Part shown: positions 1 through 8,823 of the stretch, piece after piece
Layout of the letters: every line of letters begins with the position of its first letter
Numbering within the stretch: position 1 is the stretch's first letter
Origin: Clostridiaceae bacterium UBA6085
GTDB taxonomy: Bacteria > Bacillota > Clostridia > Clostridiales > Clostridiaceae
Direction of reading: 5' to 3'
Assembly: GCA_002428605.1 (NCBI GenBank)
Contig: DIXH01000025.1
Span: 12,838 to 76,837 of the forward strand
Length of the DNA: 64,000 nucleotides
Notes under the pieces: generated by a model
What the model saw: only the letters and a program-made list of their open reading frames with translations
Told to the model about the DNA's origin: nothing
Databases searched by the model: none
Program-made: the position numbers and the translations under genes

Positions 1-44
1 TCAGATCATTCTGAGTGGTTCCATTGTTCTATCACAATAATAAA

Positions 45-74
45 TTGTCAAATATAAGCAATCGATTGTATAAT
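45..74 (+). promoter_or_regulatory. Promoter with LacI-type operator ahead of the LacI-family gene
   Basis: TTGTCA at 45-50 and TATAAT at 69-74 are separated by 18 bases, a good sigma-A promoter. Between the two boxes lies the perfect palindrome CAATCGATTG (59-68). LacI-family operators typically have a central CG flanked by AAn/nTT, as here. Its position suggests the regulator represses its own transcription; that is inference. Confidence 0.55.
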
Positions 75-97
75 GCTGTCATAAAGGAGATGATATT

Positions 98-1093
98 GTG
101 GCTACAATGAAAGATGTGGCAAAGCTGGCTTGTGTAGACATCAGCACGGTATCCAGGGCGCTTAATGATACTGCCTATGTCCATCCTGAGACAAGGGCCC
201 GGATATTAGCCGCTGTGAAGGAACTGAGCTATCAGCCCAACGTCCTTGCCCAGGGGCTGAAGAAGGGGAAAAGGCACACCATAGGTGTTGTTCTTCCGAG
301 GCTGCACATGGCAATATTCTCAGAAATCATGCAGGGAATTGAAAAGGAAGCAAGGAAATACAATTATGCCACACTGATATGCAACACTGAAGATGATCCT
401 GATATCGAAAAAGAAAGCCTTAGCAGACTCAGGAACGGTTTTGTAGATGGGATAATAATTGCAGGTACCGGACGAAACGTCAGATTGCTTCATGACATCA
501 AAGCAAGCGGCATTGCAATAGCACAGATTGTCAGAGACCAGGACACATCAGTCAGCAGCGTAATTGCAAACTATGAGGCATGCGGTTATGAGGGCACCAT
601 GTTTTTAGCGCGTAAAGGCTGCAAAGAAATCGGGCTGATAAATGGGAATACACATCTGGCTCCCTACAGAGACAGGTATAAGGGCTATAACAGAGTAATC
701 AAGGAACTAAATCTGAAAGAGAACTACAATACTTCATTGGAGCCATCAAATACATTTGAATATGGCTATAATTGTGCGAAGAAGCTATTAGATAACAATG
801 AAAAGCTCGATTCAATTATGGTTTCAGTTGATATCCAGGGTATCGGAGCTATGAGAGCAATAAAAGAAAGGAAACTCAGAGTTCCGGAGGATATCCGGCT
901 TATGAGTCTTACCGGCCATGCAGTTGGAAGTATGCTCGAAACCACAATGACAGCACTTGAAATACCAGCACACGAAATGGGAGAGAAGGTCGCAAGGATG
1001 ATCATTGAGGACATCGAGGCTCCATCGGATCATAAGCCCAGTCCTCAGCATTTGATATTCAACGCTTCCTTGGTAGAAAGAGAAAGCACTTAA
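98..1093 (+). CDS. LacI-family transcriptional regulator
   Basis: DNA-binding repressor or activator that responds to a small ligand, usually a sugar or nucleoside. The N-terminus holds the LacI helix-turn-helix (about residues 4-25, with STVSRALN as recognition helix) and the hinge region YQPNVLAQGLKKG. Residues 60-331 read as the periplasmic-binding-protein-like effector and dimerization domain. The 331-residue length is normal. The start is GTG at 98, with AAGGAGA at 83-89. No sugar gene follows on this strand; carB is convergent, so the target probably lies upstream of the window or is only this gene. The ligand cannot be told. The turn of the HTH has Cys-Val-Asp where Gly-Val-Ser is usual, a minor oddity. 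Confidence 0.93.
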   Translation: MATMKDVAKLACVDISTVSRALNDTAYVHPETRARILAAVKELSYQPNVLAQGLKKGKRHTIGVVLPRLHMAIFSEIMQGIEKEARKYNYATLICNTEDDPDIEKESLSRLRNGFVDGIIIAGTGRNVRLLHDIKASGIAIAQIVRDQDTSVSSVIANYEACGYEGTMFLARKGCKEIGLINGNTHLAPYRDRYKGYNRVIKELNLKENYNTSLEPSNTFEYGYNCAKKLLDNNEKLDSIMVSVDIQGIGAMRAIKERKLRVPEDIRLMSLTGHAVGSMLETTMTALEIPAHEMGEKVARMIIEDIEAPSDHKPSPQHLIFNASLVEREST

Positions 1094-1273
1094 GAGATGT
1101 GAACTGAATAGTACCAATTCCCCTCAAAAAACGTTGCCAGAAGGCTTGCAGAAACCTGTGACTCCAGATGTAAGATAGAAGGCGAAAGCTTAACCATATC
1201 AAACAGAAGTAAGTCATCAACCTTGAATCATGAAATCTCTGGTGATTCTATAGTCAATATTTCCAAAATGAAA

Positions 1274-1319
1274 CTCCCCTTATGATAAACAGTATTTTAA
1301 CTGTCTGCCATAAGGGGAG
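1274..1319 (-). terminator. Hairpin terminator between lacI-type gene and carB
   Basis: CTCCCCTTATG (1274-1284) pairs with CATAAGGGGAG (1309-1319), an 11-bp perfect stem. The interior holds a second small inverted repeat (ACAGT...ACTGT). Short T runs follow on both strands, so it can end carB on the minus strand and the LacI gene on the plus strand. Confidence 0.7.
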
Positions 1320-1343
1320 ATTTTGAATATTATGACTATAATG

Positions 1344-4300
1344 CTATCTTATGTCCTCATGGTATTCCTGAAGGGAACGTTTCATTGACAACGGGAAATT
1401 ATTCTTGATATATGCCTCAATTCCTTTTGCGCTTGCATACGCTGCGGTCATGGTTGTAATGTAAGGTACCTTGTTTCTTACTGCCAGCATGCAGATGGAG
1501 ATGTCGTCGAATTCGCTAATTCTTGAGCTTGGAGTATTGATTATCAGTCTGATCTCCTTGTTGTGGATGCTGTCAGAAATATTAGGACGACCCTCATGGA
1601 GTTTCTTGATCTCTTCGCAGTTAACTCCGTTCTTCTTGAGGAAGGAGCAGGTTCCCGTGGTAGCTCTGATCTTGAATCCGACTTCCATGAACACCCTGGC
1701 AGCCTTCAGCACTTCCTGCTTGTCGTTGTCATTTACGCTGATCAGGACAGTTCCCGAAGTTGGCAGCGGAAAGGCTGTGGATTCCTGCGCCTTTACATAG
1801 GCAAGTTCAAATGAATCAGCCATTCCAAGCACTTCTCCTGTTGACCTCATCTCAGGCCCCAAGACCGGATGTACCTCCGGGAACATGTTGAAAGGCAATA
1901 CAGCTTCCTTGACACCGTAATGAGGGATTTTCCTGTTTACCAGCTGGCTCATGTCATAATTCTCACCGGAATGCACTGCCATGATGATCTCTGTTGCAAT
2001 GCTGGCCATGGGTATGTTGCAGACCTTTGAGACCAACGGGACTGTCCTTGAGCCCCTTGGATTAGCCTCCAGAACATAAACCTTGTCACCTTCTATGGCG
2101 TACTGCATGTTCATAAGACCTACGACCTTCATCTCTTTGGCGATCTTCTTGGTATATTCAACGATTGTCTTCAAGTGCTCTTCCCTTATGCTGATTGGTG
2201 GGATGACACAGGCGGAGTCGCCTGAGTGTATGCCGGAATATTCTATGTGTTCCATTACTGTAGGCACGAATGCGTCTTTACCGTCAGCGATCGCATCAGC
2301 CTCAGCTTCAGTTGCGTCCTTGAGGAAGCGGTCAACCAGAATAGGCCTTTCCTTTGTCACGCCTACCGCAGATATCATATATTGTCTGAGCATCTCATCA
2401 TCATGGACAACCTTCATTCCGCGTCCTCCCAGAACATAGGAGGGTCTGACCATAAGTGGATAACCTATACGATGTGCGATTTCGATTGCTTCCTCAACAT
2501 TGACGGCCATTCCTGATTCAGGCATGGGAATTTCCAGCTTTTCCATGATTTTCCTGAACAGGTCCCTGTCTTCTGCAAGGTCAATGGTCTCCTGGGAGGT
2601 ACCGAGGATTTTAACCCCAGCCTTCTCCAGTTCACCTGCTATATTTAGTGGAGTCTGACCACCGAAGGAAACAATTATACCTTCAGGCTTCTCCTTTTCA
2701 TATATGCTTAGGACATCCTCTACAGTCAGCGGTTCGAAATAGAGCTTGTCAGATGTATCGTAGTCTGTCGAGACTGTTTCCGGGTTGCAATTTACCATGA
2801 CTGTCTCGTAACCCAAGTCCTTCAAGGTATAGGCAGCATGAACACAGCAATAATCAAATTCTATGCCCTGTCCTATCCTGTTGGTGCCTCCTCCCAGGAC
2901 CATGACCTTCTTCCTGTTGCTTACTGTAGTGGCGTCGGGTGCGTTATAGGTGGAGAAGTAGTAAGATGCGTTTTCAACGCCGCTTACAGGAACTGCTTCC
3001 CATCCTTCAACAGCACCAACCTTTGTCCTGTTTTCACGGATTTGAGATTCGCTTATACCCAAAATCTTAGAAAGATACCGGTCGGAAAAACCATCCTTCT
3101 TGGCTTTGATCAAGAGCTCATCCGGAAGGGGAGTTCCGCGATATTTGAGCAGATCTTCTTCAAGAGTAACAAGCTCCTTCATCTGCTCAAGGAAATATGG
3201 CTTGATATAGGTCAGTGAATAGAGGGTATCTATGTCTGCACCTTTCCTGAGCGCCTCATACATGATAAATTGTCTTTCGCTGCAAGGCTCAGCCAGCAAA
3301 ATGAGCAGCTCATCCAGTGTTTTCTCGTTGAAGTCCTTTGCGAAGCCTAGCCCATAACGACCGATCTCCAGAGACCGAATGGCTTTTTGCATCGCTTCCT
3401 TATAGTTTTTACCGATGCTCATGACTTCACCGACTGCACGCATCTGGGTTCCTAGCTTGTCTATGGAGCCAGGGAACTTCTCAAAGGCCCATCTAGGGAA
3501 CTTGATGACCACATAATCGCCTGAAGGTGTGTATTTATCAAGTGTCCCGTCCCTCCAATAAGGTATCTCATCAAGGGTGAGTCCGGCAGCAAGCAAAGAT
3601 GATACATAGGCTATCGGGAATCCGGTCGCCTTGGACGCCAGTGCTGAAGAGCGTGATGTACGTGGATTGATTTCAATTATAACAACCCTGCCTGTTTTAG
3701 GATCATGTGCAAACTGGACATTTGTTCCACCGATGACACCGATAGCTTCAACCACATCGTAGGAATACTTCTGCAGTCGCTTCTGAAGTTCTTCACTGAT
3801 AGTCAGCATCGGAGCTGCGCAGATGGAATCTCCCGTGTGTACACCTACCGCATCGATGTTTTCGATAAAACATACCGTGATCATCTGGTTCTTGCTGTCC
3901 CTTACGACCTCCAGCTCAAGCTCTTCCCAGCCAAGGACAGATTCCTCTACAAGGATCTGCCCCACCATGCTGGCAGCTATGCCTCGTGCTGCTATGACCC
4001 TCAACTCTTCGAGGTTATACACAAGACCGCCGCCTGTGCCCCCCATTGTGTAAGCAGGACGGATCACTACAGGGTAACCCAGTTCTTCAGCGATCCTTTC
4101 TGCCTCCTCGACACTGTAGGAGGCCATGCTTCTGGGCATGTCAATTCCCAGATTTGCCATGGTATTTTTGAATTCAATCCGGTCTTCGCCCCTTTCGATG
4201 GCATCAATCTGAACTCCAATCACCTTTACGCCATATTCTTCAAGCACGCCGAGCTTTGAGAGCTCAGAACAAAGATTAAGAGCCATCTGACCTCCCAGAT

Positions 4301-4565
4301 TCGGAAGAACAGCATCCGGACTTTCTTTTGCAATGATTTCAGTTAGACTTTTGATATTAAGTGGCTCAATGTAAGTAGCGTCAGCGATGCCAGGGTCGGT
4401 CATTATGGTAGCAGGATTTGAATTTACCAGTACTATTTTGTATCCTAACCGTCGAAGTGCCTTACAAGCTTGGGTGCCCGAATAGTCAAACTCACAGCCC
4501 TGTCCTATGACGATAGGTCCGGACCCAATGATCAGTATCTTGTTGATATCAGTTCTTTTTGGCAT
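1344..4565 (-). CDS. carB: Carbamoyl-phosphate synthase large subunit
   Basis: Makes carbamoyl phosphate from bicarbonate, ammonia (channelled from the glutaminase subunit CarA) and two ATP, for pyrimidine and arginine synthesis. The 1073-residue protein has the usual two homologous ATP-grasp halves. Each begins with a pre-ATP-grasp motif: IIGSGPIVIGQGCEFDYSG near residue 12 and VLGGGTNRIGQGIEFDYCC near 556. It ends in an MGS-like regulatory domain (about 935-1073, from GTVLISVNDNDK). The ATG at 4565 has GAGGAG a few bases upstream. Neither flank carries carA or other pyr/arg genes, which is unusual because carA and carB are normally adjacent. Identification is secure. Confidence 0.98.
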   Translation of the reverse strand: MPKRTDINKILIIGSGPIVIGQGCEFDYSGTQACKALRRLGYKIVLVNSNPATIMTDPGIADATYIEPLNIKSLTEIIAKESPDAVLPNLGGQMALNLCSELSKLGVLEEYGVKVIGVQIDAIERGEDRIEFKNTMANLGIDMPRSMASYSVEEAERIAEELGYPVVIRPAYTMGGTGGGLVYNLEELRVIAARGIAASMVGQILVEESVLGWEELELEVVRDSKNQMITVCFIENIDAVGVHTGDSICAAPMLTISEELQKRLQKYSYDVVEAIGVIGGTNVQFAHDPKTGRVVIIEINPRTSRSSALASKATGFPIAYVSSLLAAGLTLDEIPYWRDGTLDKYTPSGDYVVIKFPRWAFEKFPGSIDKLGTQMRAVGEVMSIGKNYKEAMQKAIRSLEIGRYGLGFAKDFNEKTLDELLILLAEPCSERQFIMYEALRKGADIDTLYSLTYIKPYFLEQMKELVTLEEDLLKYRGTPLPDELLIKAKKDGFSDRYLSKILGISESQIRENRTKVGAVEGWEAVPVSGVENASYYFSTYNAPDATTVSNRKKVMVLGGGTNRIGQGIEFDYCCVHAAYTLKDLGYETVMVNCNPETVSTDYDTSDKLYFEPLTVEDVLSIYEKEKPEGIIVSFGGQTPLNIAGELEKAGVKILGTSQETIDLAEDRDLFRKIMEKLEIPMPESGMAVNVEEAIEIAHRIGYPLMVRPSYVLGGRGMKVVHDDEMLRQYMISAVGVTKERPILVDRFLKDATEAEADAIADGKDAFVPTVMEHIEYSGIHSGDSACVIPPISIREEHLKTIVEYTKKIAKEMKVVGLMNMQYAIEGDKVYVLEANPRGSRTVPLVSKVCNIPMASIATEIIMAVHSGENYDMSQLVNRKIPHYGVKEAVLPFNMFPEVHPVLGPEMRSTGEVLGMADSFELAYVKAQESTAFPLPTSGTVLISVNDNDKQEVLKAARVFMEVGFKIRATTGTCSFLKKNGVNCEEIKKLHEGRPNISDSIHNKEIRLIINTPSSRISEFDDISICMLAVRNKVPYITTMTAAYASAKGIEAYIKNNFPLSMKRSLQEYHEDIR

Positions 4566-4584
4566 AATAACTCCTCACTTTGCA

Positions 4585-4613
4585 TAATTATCCTTAGTAA
4601 TTCAATGTGACAA
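4585..4613 (-). promoter_or_regulatory. Possible promoter of carB
   Basis: On the minus strand TTGTCA (4608-4613) is followed after 17 bases by TAATTA (4585-4590). The transcript would start very close to the Shine-Dalgarno of carB, leaving almost no leader. The -10 is weak, so this is tentative. Apart from this and the terminator further on, nothing else is visible between carB and the next gene. Confidence 0.35.
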
Positions 4614-4737
4614 TAGATAGTAAGATTGATACAACTTGAAATCAGTTAAAAACATTGTAGACCACAATGAGGCCTTGTGTAAATAATTATGCATTAATTT
4701 TCAAGGTTTAAAATAAATTTGAATTGAGGGGGATGCA

Positions 4738-4783
4738 AAATGCACACTCCCATTTGTACAAATTCATGTGGTGGAGTGTGCAT
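4738..4783 (-). terminator. Terminator of the flavodoxin/ferredoxin gene
   Basis: AATGCACACTCC (4738-4749) pairs perfectly with GGAGTGTGCATT (4772-4783), a 12-bp stem with a 22-base loop. On the minus strand it is followed by a short T run (ATTTTGC). It lies about 95 bases past the stop of the EFR1-type gene. Confidence 0.6.
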
Positions 4784-4877
4784 TATTAACTGGCTGATGA
4801 TTCAATCTATATTGAACAATATCCTGGTTATCAGCAATCGTATCAGGTGAGACTGGTTATGCCTGAAAATTATCTGC

Positions 4878-5729
4878 TCAATAGATTTCAATCTTTCCAT
4901 TATGCAGCTTAACCTTGGATTTTTCAATTTCAGGATCCGCCATGATTTTCTTAACATTGTAATTCATAAGGGGGTTCATCATAGGAGTACTCATCGGAGA
5001 TTTAATAGCCTCCTTTGGGCAGTGCATCTCACAGGAGAGACACATTATGCATTTTTTCTCCCAGCTGGGAAACCCTTCATTATCCAGGCTTAGATTGTGC
5101 GTCGGGCAGCCTTTTATGCAGATATTGCATCTTATGCATTTATCTTTGTCGAGCTTGAATTGCTTTTGGTAATAGCCTCGGACCAGGTTTCGGCTTAGCA
5201 TCATTTGCTCGAAATGATAGATCAATGGAGGAGAGATTGATGATTCAGGCCAAAGCTCTGTAGAATTTGAATTCCCCATATCATATCCGAATTTTTGGGC
5301 CATCGCCAAATCATCGGGATTTGGATGACCAGGTGATGCAAGACATCCGCGACTTATGTAGCCGAGAAAATAATCTGCACCATGGGAGTAGAACCAGTCC
5401 TGAATGTCAAAGCCACGCTTCATCATAGCGGTTTTAAGGAGTTCACTTGCATTCCAGGGATATGTACCATATGTAAGAAAGGCAAATGCCTTGATCTTAT
5501 TTTTGTTGGATAAGCTCTCAATGAACTCCTGCACGTTAATTGGAATCTGGTAAACATAGACAGGAGTTCCGATTCCAAGAATGTCAAAATTCTCCAAACC
5601 CGGTGGAGTCTCATCCTTGATGTTGCATAGCGTGGCTTCGACGCCAGAGCGGGTAAGTCCTATGGAAATGCTTTCTGCAACCTTCTTTGTCGAATTCGTA
5701 AGGGAGTAGTAAATGATCAGGCATTTCAT
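4878..5729 (-). CDS. EFR1-type flavodoxin-ferredoxin fusion protein
   Basis: Electron-transfer protein with an N-terminal flavodoxin-like domain (about residues 1-160, with the phosphate-loop-like YSLTNSTKKVA) and a C-terminal dicluster ferredoxin domain. Two CxxCxxCxxxC motifs would bind two [4Fe-4S] clusters: Cys198/201/204/208 and Cys227/230/233/237. This architecture is the EFRRO/EFR1 family, common in Clostridia, with no fixed electron partner. It stands alone on the minus strand, with its own terminator and about 600 gene-free bases upstream. Length 283 residues; start ATG 5729, preceded by AAGGAG at somewhat wide spacing. The function beyond cytoplasmic electron transfer is unknown. 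Confidence 0.88.
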   Translation of the reverse strand: MKCLIIYYSLTNSTKKVAESISIGLTRSGVEATLCNIKDETPPGLENFDILGIGTPVYVYQIPINVQEFIESLSNKNKIKAFAFLTYGTYPWNASELLKTAMMKRGFDIQDWFYSHGADYFLGYISRGCLASPGHPNPDDLAMAQKFGYDMGNSNSTELWPESSISPPLIYHFEQMMLSRNLVRGYYQKQFKLDKDKCIRCNICIKGCPTHNLSLDNEGFPSWEKKCIMCLSCEMHCPKEAIKSPMSTPMMNPLMNYNVKKIMADPEIEKSKVKLHNGKIEIY

Positions 5730-6349
5730 AACTGAATCAACTCCTTATCTAGTATGTCTTTAGCTTGGAATCAATATCTGATTAAGGAAAACAAGCCTGT
5801 TGACCATTTTGTATCGGACATCCGAAACACTGCTGTAACTGAGCTTACTTAAAGATCAGCTTGAACCGATTGGAAAAAGTGTCTGATAGAACAATGAATT
5901 CTTTCATGAACATGCGACCATAGGAAATACGATTAAACTAATCTTTCGAGTATATTAGACCATACTTATGTTGATAAAAGATGCTAATGTCATTGCGTTT
6001 CCAAAAATTATCTGTAAATTTCAGAATTACCGCAAGAGCGTTAAGGAATATGAAACCTGGTTAGGGAGAGCATGACATCGGAGTAAACATAACCAGGAAA
6101 GCACAATGCATAGCTAAAGTGCAATTGTCAGAAAATTGGCGCGGATTGTAATATTGGCGTGTCAGCGTAGTATAATATAGGTAACCGCAGTGCGTATATA
6201 AGAATAATGAATCCATAAGGTTACTTCCTAAAATTTGCTATATACTATCAACTGACATACGTATTTATGACTAGTAAATATACAATTATATGGTTAAGTT
6301 TTTTTGTCGGATCGGATGATTTACTAATATGCTGGAGGTGAACTCTATC
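5730..6349. other. Gene-free intergenic stretch of about 600 bases
   Basis: No open frame here has a usable start and ribosome-binding site, and all frames are broken by stops. Visible elements are an 8-bp inverted repeat CCTGGTTA (6056-6063) / TAACCAGG (6090-6097), and possible promoter boxes TTGTCA (6125-6130) with TATAAT at 6171-6176 that are not ideally spaced. It may hold a decayed gene or a small RNA, but nothing here proves it. Confidence 0.5.
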
Positions 6350-7081
6350 GTGGAAAAAAATCAAATAAGAATTCTTGTTGTTTATTTGCTCCTGACAGTC
6401 ATTATCATTATATTCGATGTCCTCTATCAAGATGGTAATCCCTCACTTTATTTGACTTTTGCGGTCAGGCTAAGTATGTTCATGACGGTTCTGGCGATAA
6501 GGAAGCGTTACCCGGAACAGAAGCTGATCGTACTTGCCTTCCTTTTCACGGTCATTTCAGACTACTACTTCATATTCGTGAACACATTCGAGAGGGATAT
6601 CCCAAACAGCCAGCTTTTTGGGATGATTGGATTCATTGGAGCATATCTCTGTCTCATACTGACATTCAGCAGAAACTTCAGGATAGGCAAGCCGGAACTG
6701 ATAACGATAGCACCTTTTGCAGCTATATTCACTTTGCTTTTCCTGTCGCTTCAACAGTATGCCGAAGGTTTGATGTATCCTGCGGGTATAATATTGGGAA
6801 TTATTCTATGCATATTCGGAATGACTATGGTCTCGACGCTTTACAGAGGCTATTTCTCAAGAAAGGCCGCCTGGCTCATTGCCATTGCAGGATGCATGAT
6901 GTTCTTCAGCGACCTGTTCGTGGCGCTTGCGCTGTACCACCCGGATTTCAAGGATTTCCTGCTATGGAGGGAGATCGTGGTTATGGCCACATATGTTCCG
7001 GCATGGACACTGCTTATGCTTGTAGCAGCTGAAGAAAATCTCTATTCAGGAATCAAGGATAGAATTACAATTTCGGGCTGA
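6350..7081 (+). CDS. YhhN/TMEM86-like integral membrane protein
   Basis: Predicted integral membrane protein of about 243 residues with roughly eight hydrophobic segments. The pattern resembles the YhhN/TMEM86 family, whose animal members are lysoplasmalogenases: an Asp after the third helix (FTVISDYYFIF), a GMIGFIGAYLCLI segment, and a late SDLFVALALY followed by a tyrosine-rich last helix. Anaerobic Clostridia make plasmalogens, so a lipid-related role is plausible, but bacterial activity is largely untested. GTG at 6350 is chosen because GGAGGTG (6334-6340) sits about ten bases upstream; the ATG at 6329 has no ribosome-binding site. It is monocistronic by appearance. Confidence 0.6.
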   Translation: MEKNQIRILVVYLLLTVIIIIFDVLYQDGNPSLYLTFAVRLSMFMTVLAIRKRYPEQKLIVLAFLFTVISDYYFIFVNTFERDIPNSQLFGMIGFIGAYLCLILTFSRNFRIGKPELITIAPFAAIFTLLFLSLQQYAEGLMYPAGIILGIILCIFGMTMVSTLYRGYFSRKAAWLIAIAGCMMFFSDLFVALALYHPDFKDFLLWREIVVMATYVPAWTLLMLVAAEENLYSGIKDRITISG

Positions 7082-7188
7082 TTCATGCAATTGGATCCGA
7101 TCATTCTAAAACACTTTCTAAGTAGAAATCAGCTACAATTCACAGGTAATGCTGATAGAATAAGAATACGGAAAATTAGTAAACAGGA

Positions 7189-8163
7189 ATGGGGAATCTT
7201 ATGGGCACTCACTTACTTACTTATGATGAACTGAAGGTATTTTGCGAAGCGGCGTTCCACAGGTTCGGATTCAATGAACATGACAGCGCTGTAATTACTG
7301 ATGTCCTGCTGCTGGCTGATCTTTACGGGATAGATTCCCATGGAACAAACCGGATCGTCATGTACCATGACCAGATAAGGTCTGGATATATTGATATCGG
7401 TGCAAAGCCGCAAATTGTTTCAGAGACACCTGTATCGGCCGTCATTGATGGAATGAGCGGCATGGGGCATCTGGTTTCAGAATTTGCGATGAAGAAGGCC
7501 ATTGCACTTGCAAAATCTTCTGGAATAGGACTGGTTACTGTCCGAAATTCCAACCACTATGGAATTGCAGGCTACTACTCTCTTATGGCTTGCAATGAAG
7601 GGCTTCTGGGGATTTCAATGACTAATTCACTGGCGGCTGTAGTACCGACCTTCGGAAGGGTCCCGATGCTTGGAACCAATCCCTTTGCATTCAGCTTTCC
7701 AGCAGTTCCGCAGCCGTTCCATTTCGACGCATCAACTTCGGTCGTAACAGTAGGAAAGGCAGAGGTATCCAATAAGCTTGGAAAGGCACTTCCAGTAGGC
7801 TGGGGAATCAACTCCGAGGGTCATGATGAACTTGATCCTTCAGCACTGCTAAAAGGAATATATGCGGGAATAGCAGGGCTACATCCGCTGGGTGGAGGTA
7901 CTGAGGAGCATGGCGGTCACAAGGGTTATGGTTTCTCAATGGTAGTAGAGATCCTTTCATCCATCCTTTCAGGCGGGACTACCTCAAACCATGTAGAGGA
8001 AGTGGAAGGAAAATCAGGCGTGTGCCACTTCTTTGCGGCAATTGATCCAGGGATTTTTGGAGATCCGGCAAGAATCCAGAAAAAACTCGAAATATTCCTT
8101 GAAGAACTGAGGAATTCACAGAAAGCAGACTGTGAAGGAAGGATCTACACCCATGGTGAATAG
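7189..8163 (+). CDS. Ldh-family malate/lactate/ureidoglycolate-type dehydrogenase, truncated by in-frame TAG
   Basis: NAD(P)-dependent oxidoreductase of the Ldh_2 family (AllD, ComC, YlbC relatives), which oxidises 2-hydroxyacids or reduces 2-oxoacids. Family marks are DLYGIDSHGTNRI near residue 45, a HYG catalytic-region motif (NSNHYGIAGYY), FDASTSVV, and GGHKGYGFSMVVEILS near 240. The reading frame stops at TAG 8161-8163, yet the next 43 codons continue the family's C-terminus in the same frame, up to a second stop at 8295. Full length would be about 367 residues, the family norm. The gene therefore looks interrupted by one nonsense change. TAG ends many neighbouring genes, so it is an ordinary stop here. 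The start may be ATG 7189 or ATG 7201; the latter has the better-placed GGGG. Confidence 0.85.
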   Translation: MGNLMGTHLLTYDELKVFCEAAFHRFGFNEHDSAVITDVLLLADLYGIDSHGTNRIVMYHDQIRSGYIDIGAKPQIVSETPVSAVIDGMSGMGHLVSEFAMKKAIALAKSSGIGLVTVRNSNHYGIAGYYSLMACNEGLLGISMTNSLAAVVPTFGRVPMLGTNPFAFSFPAVPQPFHFDASTSVVTVGKAEVSNKLGKALPVGWGINSEGHDELDPSALLKGIYAGIAGLHPLGGGTEEHGGHKGYGFSMVVEILSSILSGGTTSNHVEEVEGKSGVCHFFAAIDPGIFGDPARIQKKLEIFLEELRNSQKADCEGRIYTHGE

Positions 8164-8295
8164 GAAGCTGAATCCTATACTATGCGAATAGAAGAAGGGA
8201 TTCCCGTAAATGAAAAGACGGTCGAAGAAATGAGGGACCTGGCAGATTACCTGAAAATGGATTTTTACAGATACTTCCCTGACTTGAAGATTTAG
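8164..8295 (+). pseudogene. Detached C-terminus of the Ldh-family dehydrogenase
   Basis: Directly after the TAG, and in the same frame, 43 codons encode a stretch with MRIEEGIPVNEKTVEEMRDL. The pattern EEGIP-x-x-x-x-T-V-EEM-x-x-LA is the standard tail of Ldh_2 proteins. The ATG at 8182 has no convincing ribosome-binding site, so separate translation is unlikely. Either the enzyme is broken, the stop is read through at low level, or the base is a sequencing error. Confidence 0.8.
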
Positions 8296-8378
8296 TTGGA
8301 GGAAAAATGGATGCCATGTGCTGCAACCCTATTGTTATAGCCATGCAGCACATGATCATATGTGAGGAGCGAGTTGAA

Positions 8379-8621
8379 GTGATTAAAAAAATACTTTACG
8401 GACTTATCGGATGTTTCGTTTTTCTTATTGTGGGACTCATAGCAGGACTTATAGTCGGTTCTTTCATTGGAGGGAACTTCATGATGGATTTCGAATTCGC
8501 AGGGGTAATGGGATATGAGGCGACAGGTCTTATTGGCGCTATGATTGGCGGGCCTATGGGAGCAATCGCTGGAATAATGATCGGGGTAAGCTTCGCTTCA
8601 AGAAGTGCAGGGAACAGGTAG
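8379..8621 (+). CDS. Small glycine-rich membrane protein
   Basis: About 80 residues with two hydrophobic helices: one near the N-terminus (LIGCFVFLIVGLIAGLIVG) and one glycine-rich stretch near the end (GLIGAMIGGPMGAIAGIMIG), like small glycine-zipper membrane proteins. No family is recognised. GTG 8379 is preferred: AGGAG at 8365-8369 is well spaced. An in-frame ATG at 8307 also exists behind GGAGGA, but the spacing is only 3 bases and its extra 24 residues (MDAMCCNPIV...) look unlike a membrane-protein N-terminus. The next gene also encodes a membrane protein. Confidence 0.5.
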   Translation: MIKKILYGLIGCFVFLIVGLIAGLIVGSFIGGNFMMDFEFAGVMGYEATGLIGAMIGGPMGAIAGIMIGVSFASRSAGNR

Positions 8622-8823
8622 CACAAATTTATTTGTGATATTCATTAAGGTTCCAGACCCTGGAAACATGAGAAGCAGTCAGATTATTGCGATAAAAATT
8701 AATATATAAGCCATCAATTAGATTTTCATATGATATACTTTATACAATAGCAAATGGGGCATGAACGGCGTCAGATACTAAGTTTGTATTTTTTAAGCTA
8801 TCATGCATGAGGGGGAGATACTG

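Noticed and set aside
1113..1285. Open frame of about 56 codons without start, after the LacI-type gene
   Set aside because: It opens after a stop, has no start codon or ribosome-binding site, and its sequence (containing TCDSRCKIEGESLTISNRSK) resembles no family I know. It may be a gene remnant, but chance cannot be excluded.
3705..4259. Long open frame on the plus strand inside carB
   Set aside because: It is the complement of a certain gene, has no ribosome-binding site and no family resemblance. The same applies to other long frames opposite glmS, ykvI and the FAD dehydrogenase.
5761..6060. Possible decayed gene between the EFR1-type and YhhN-like genes
   Set aside because: Short stretches in several frames look protein-like, but each is broken within a few dozen codons and none matches a recognised family.
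8161..8163. Pyrrolysine or UAG recoding in the Ldh-family gene
   Set aside because: TAG is the terminal stop of many genes in the window, prfA is intact, and no pyl genes or recoding stem-loop is seen. A nonsense change is simpler.
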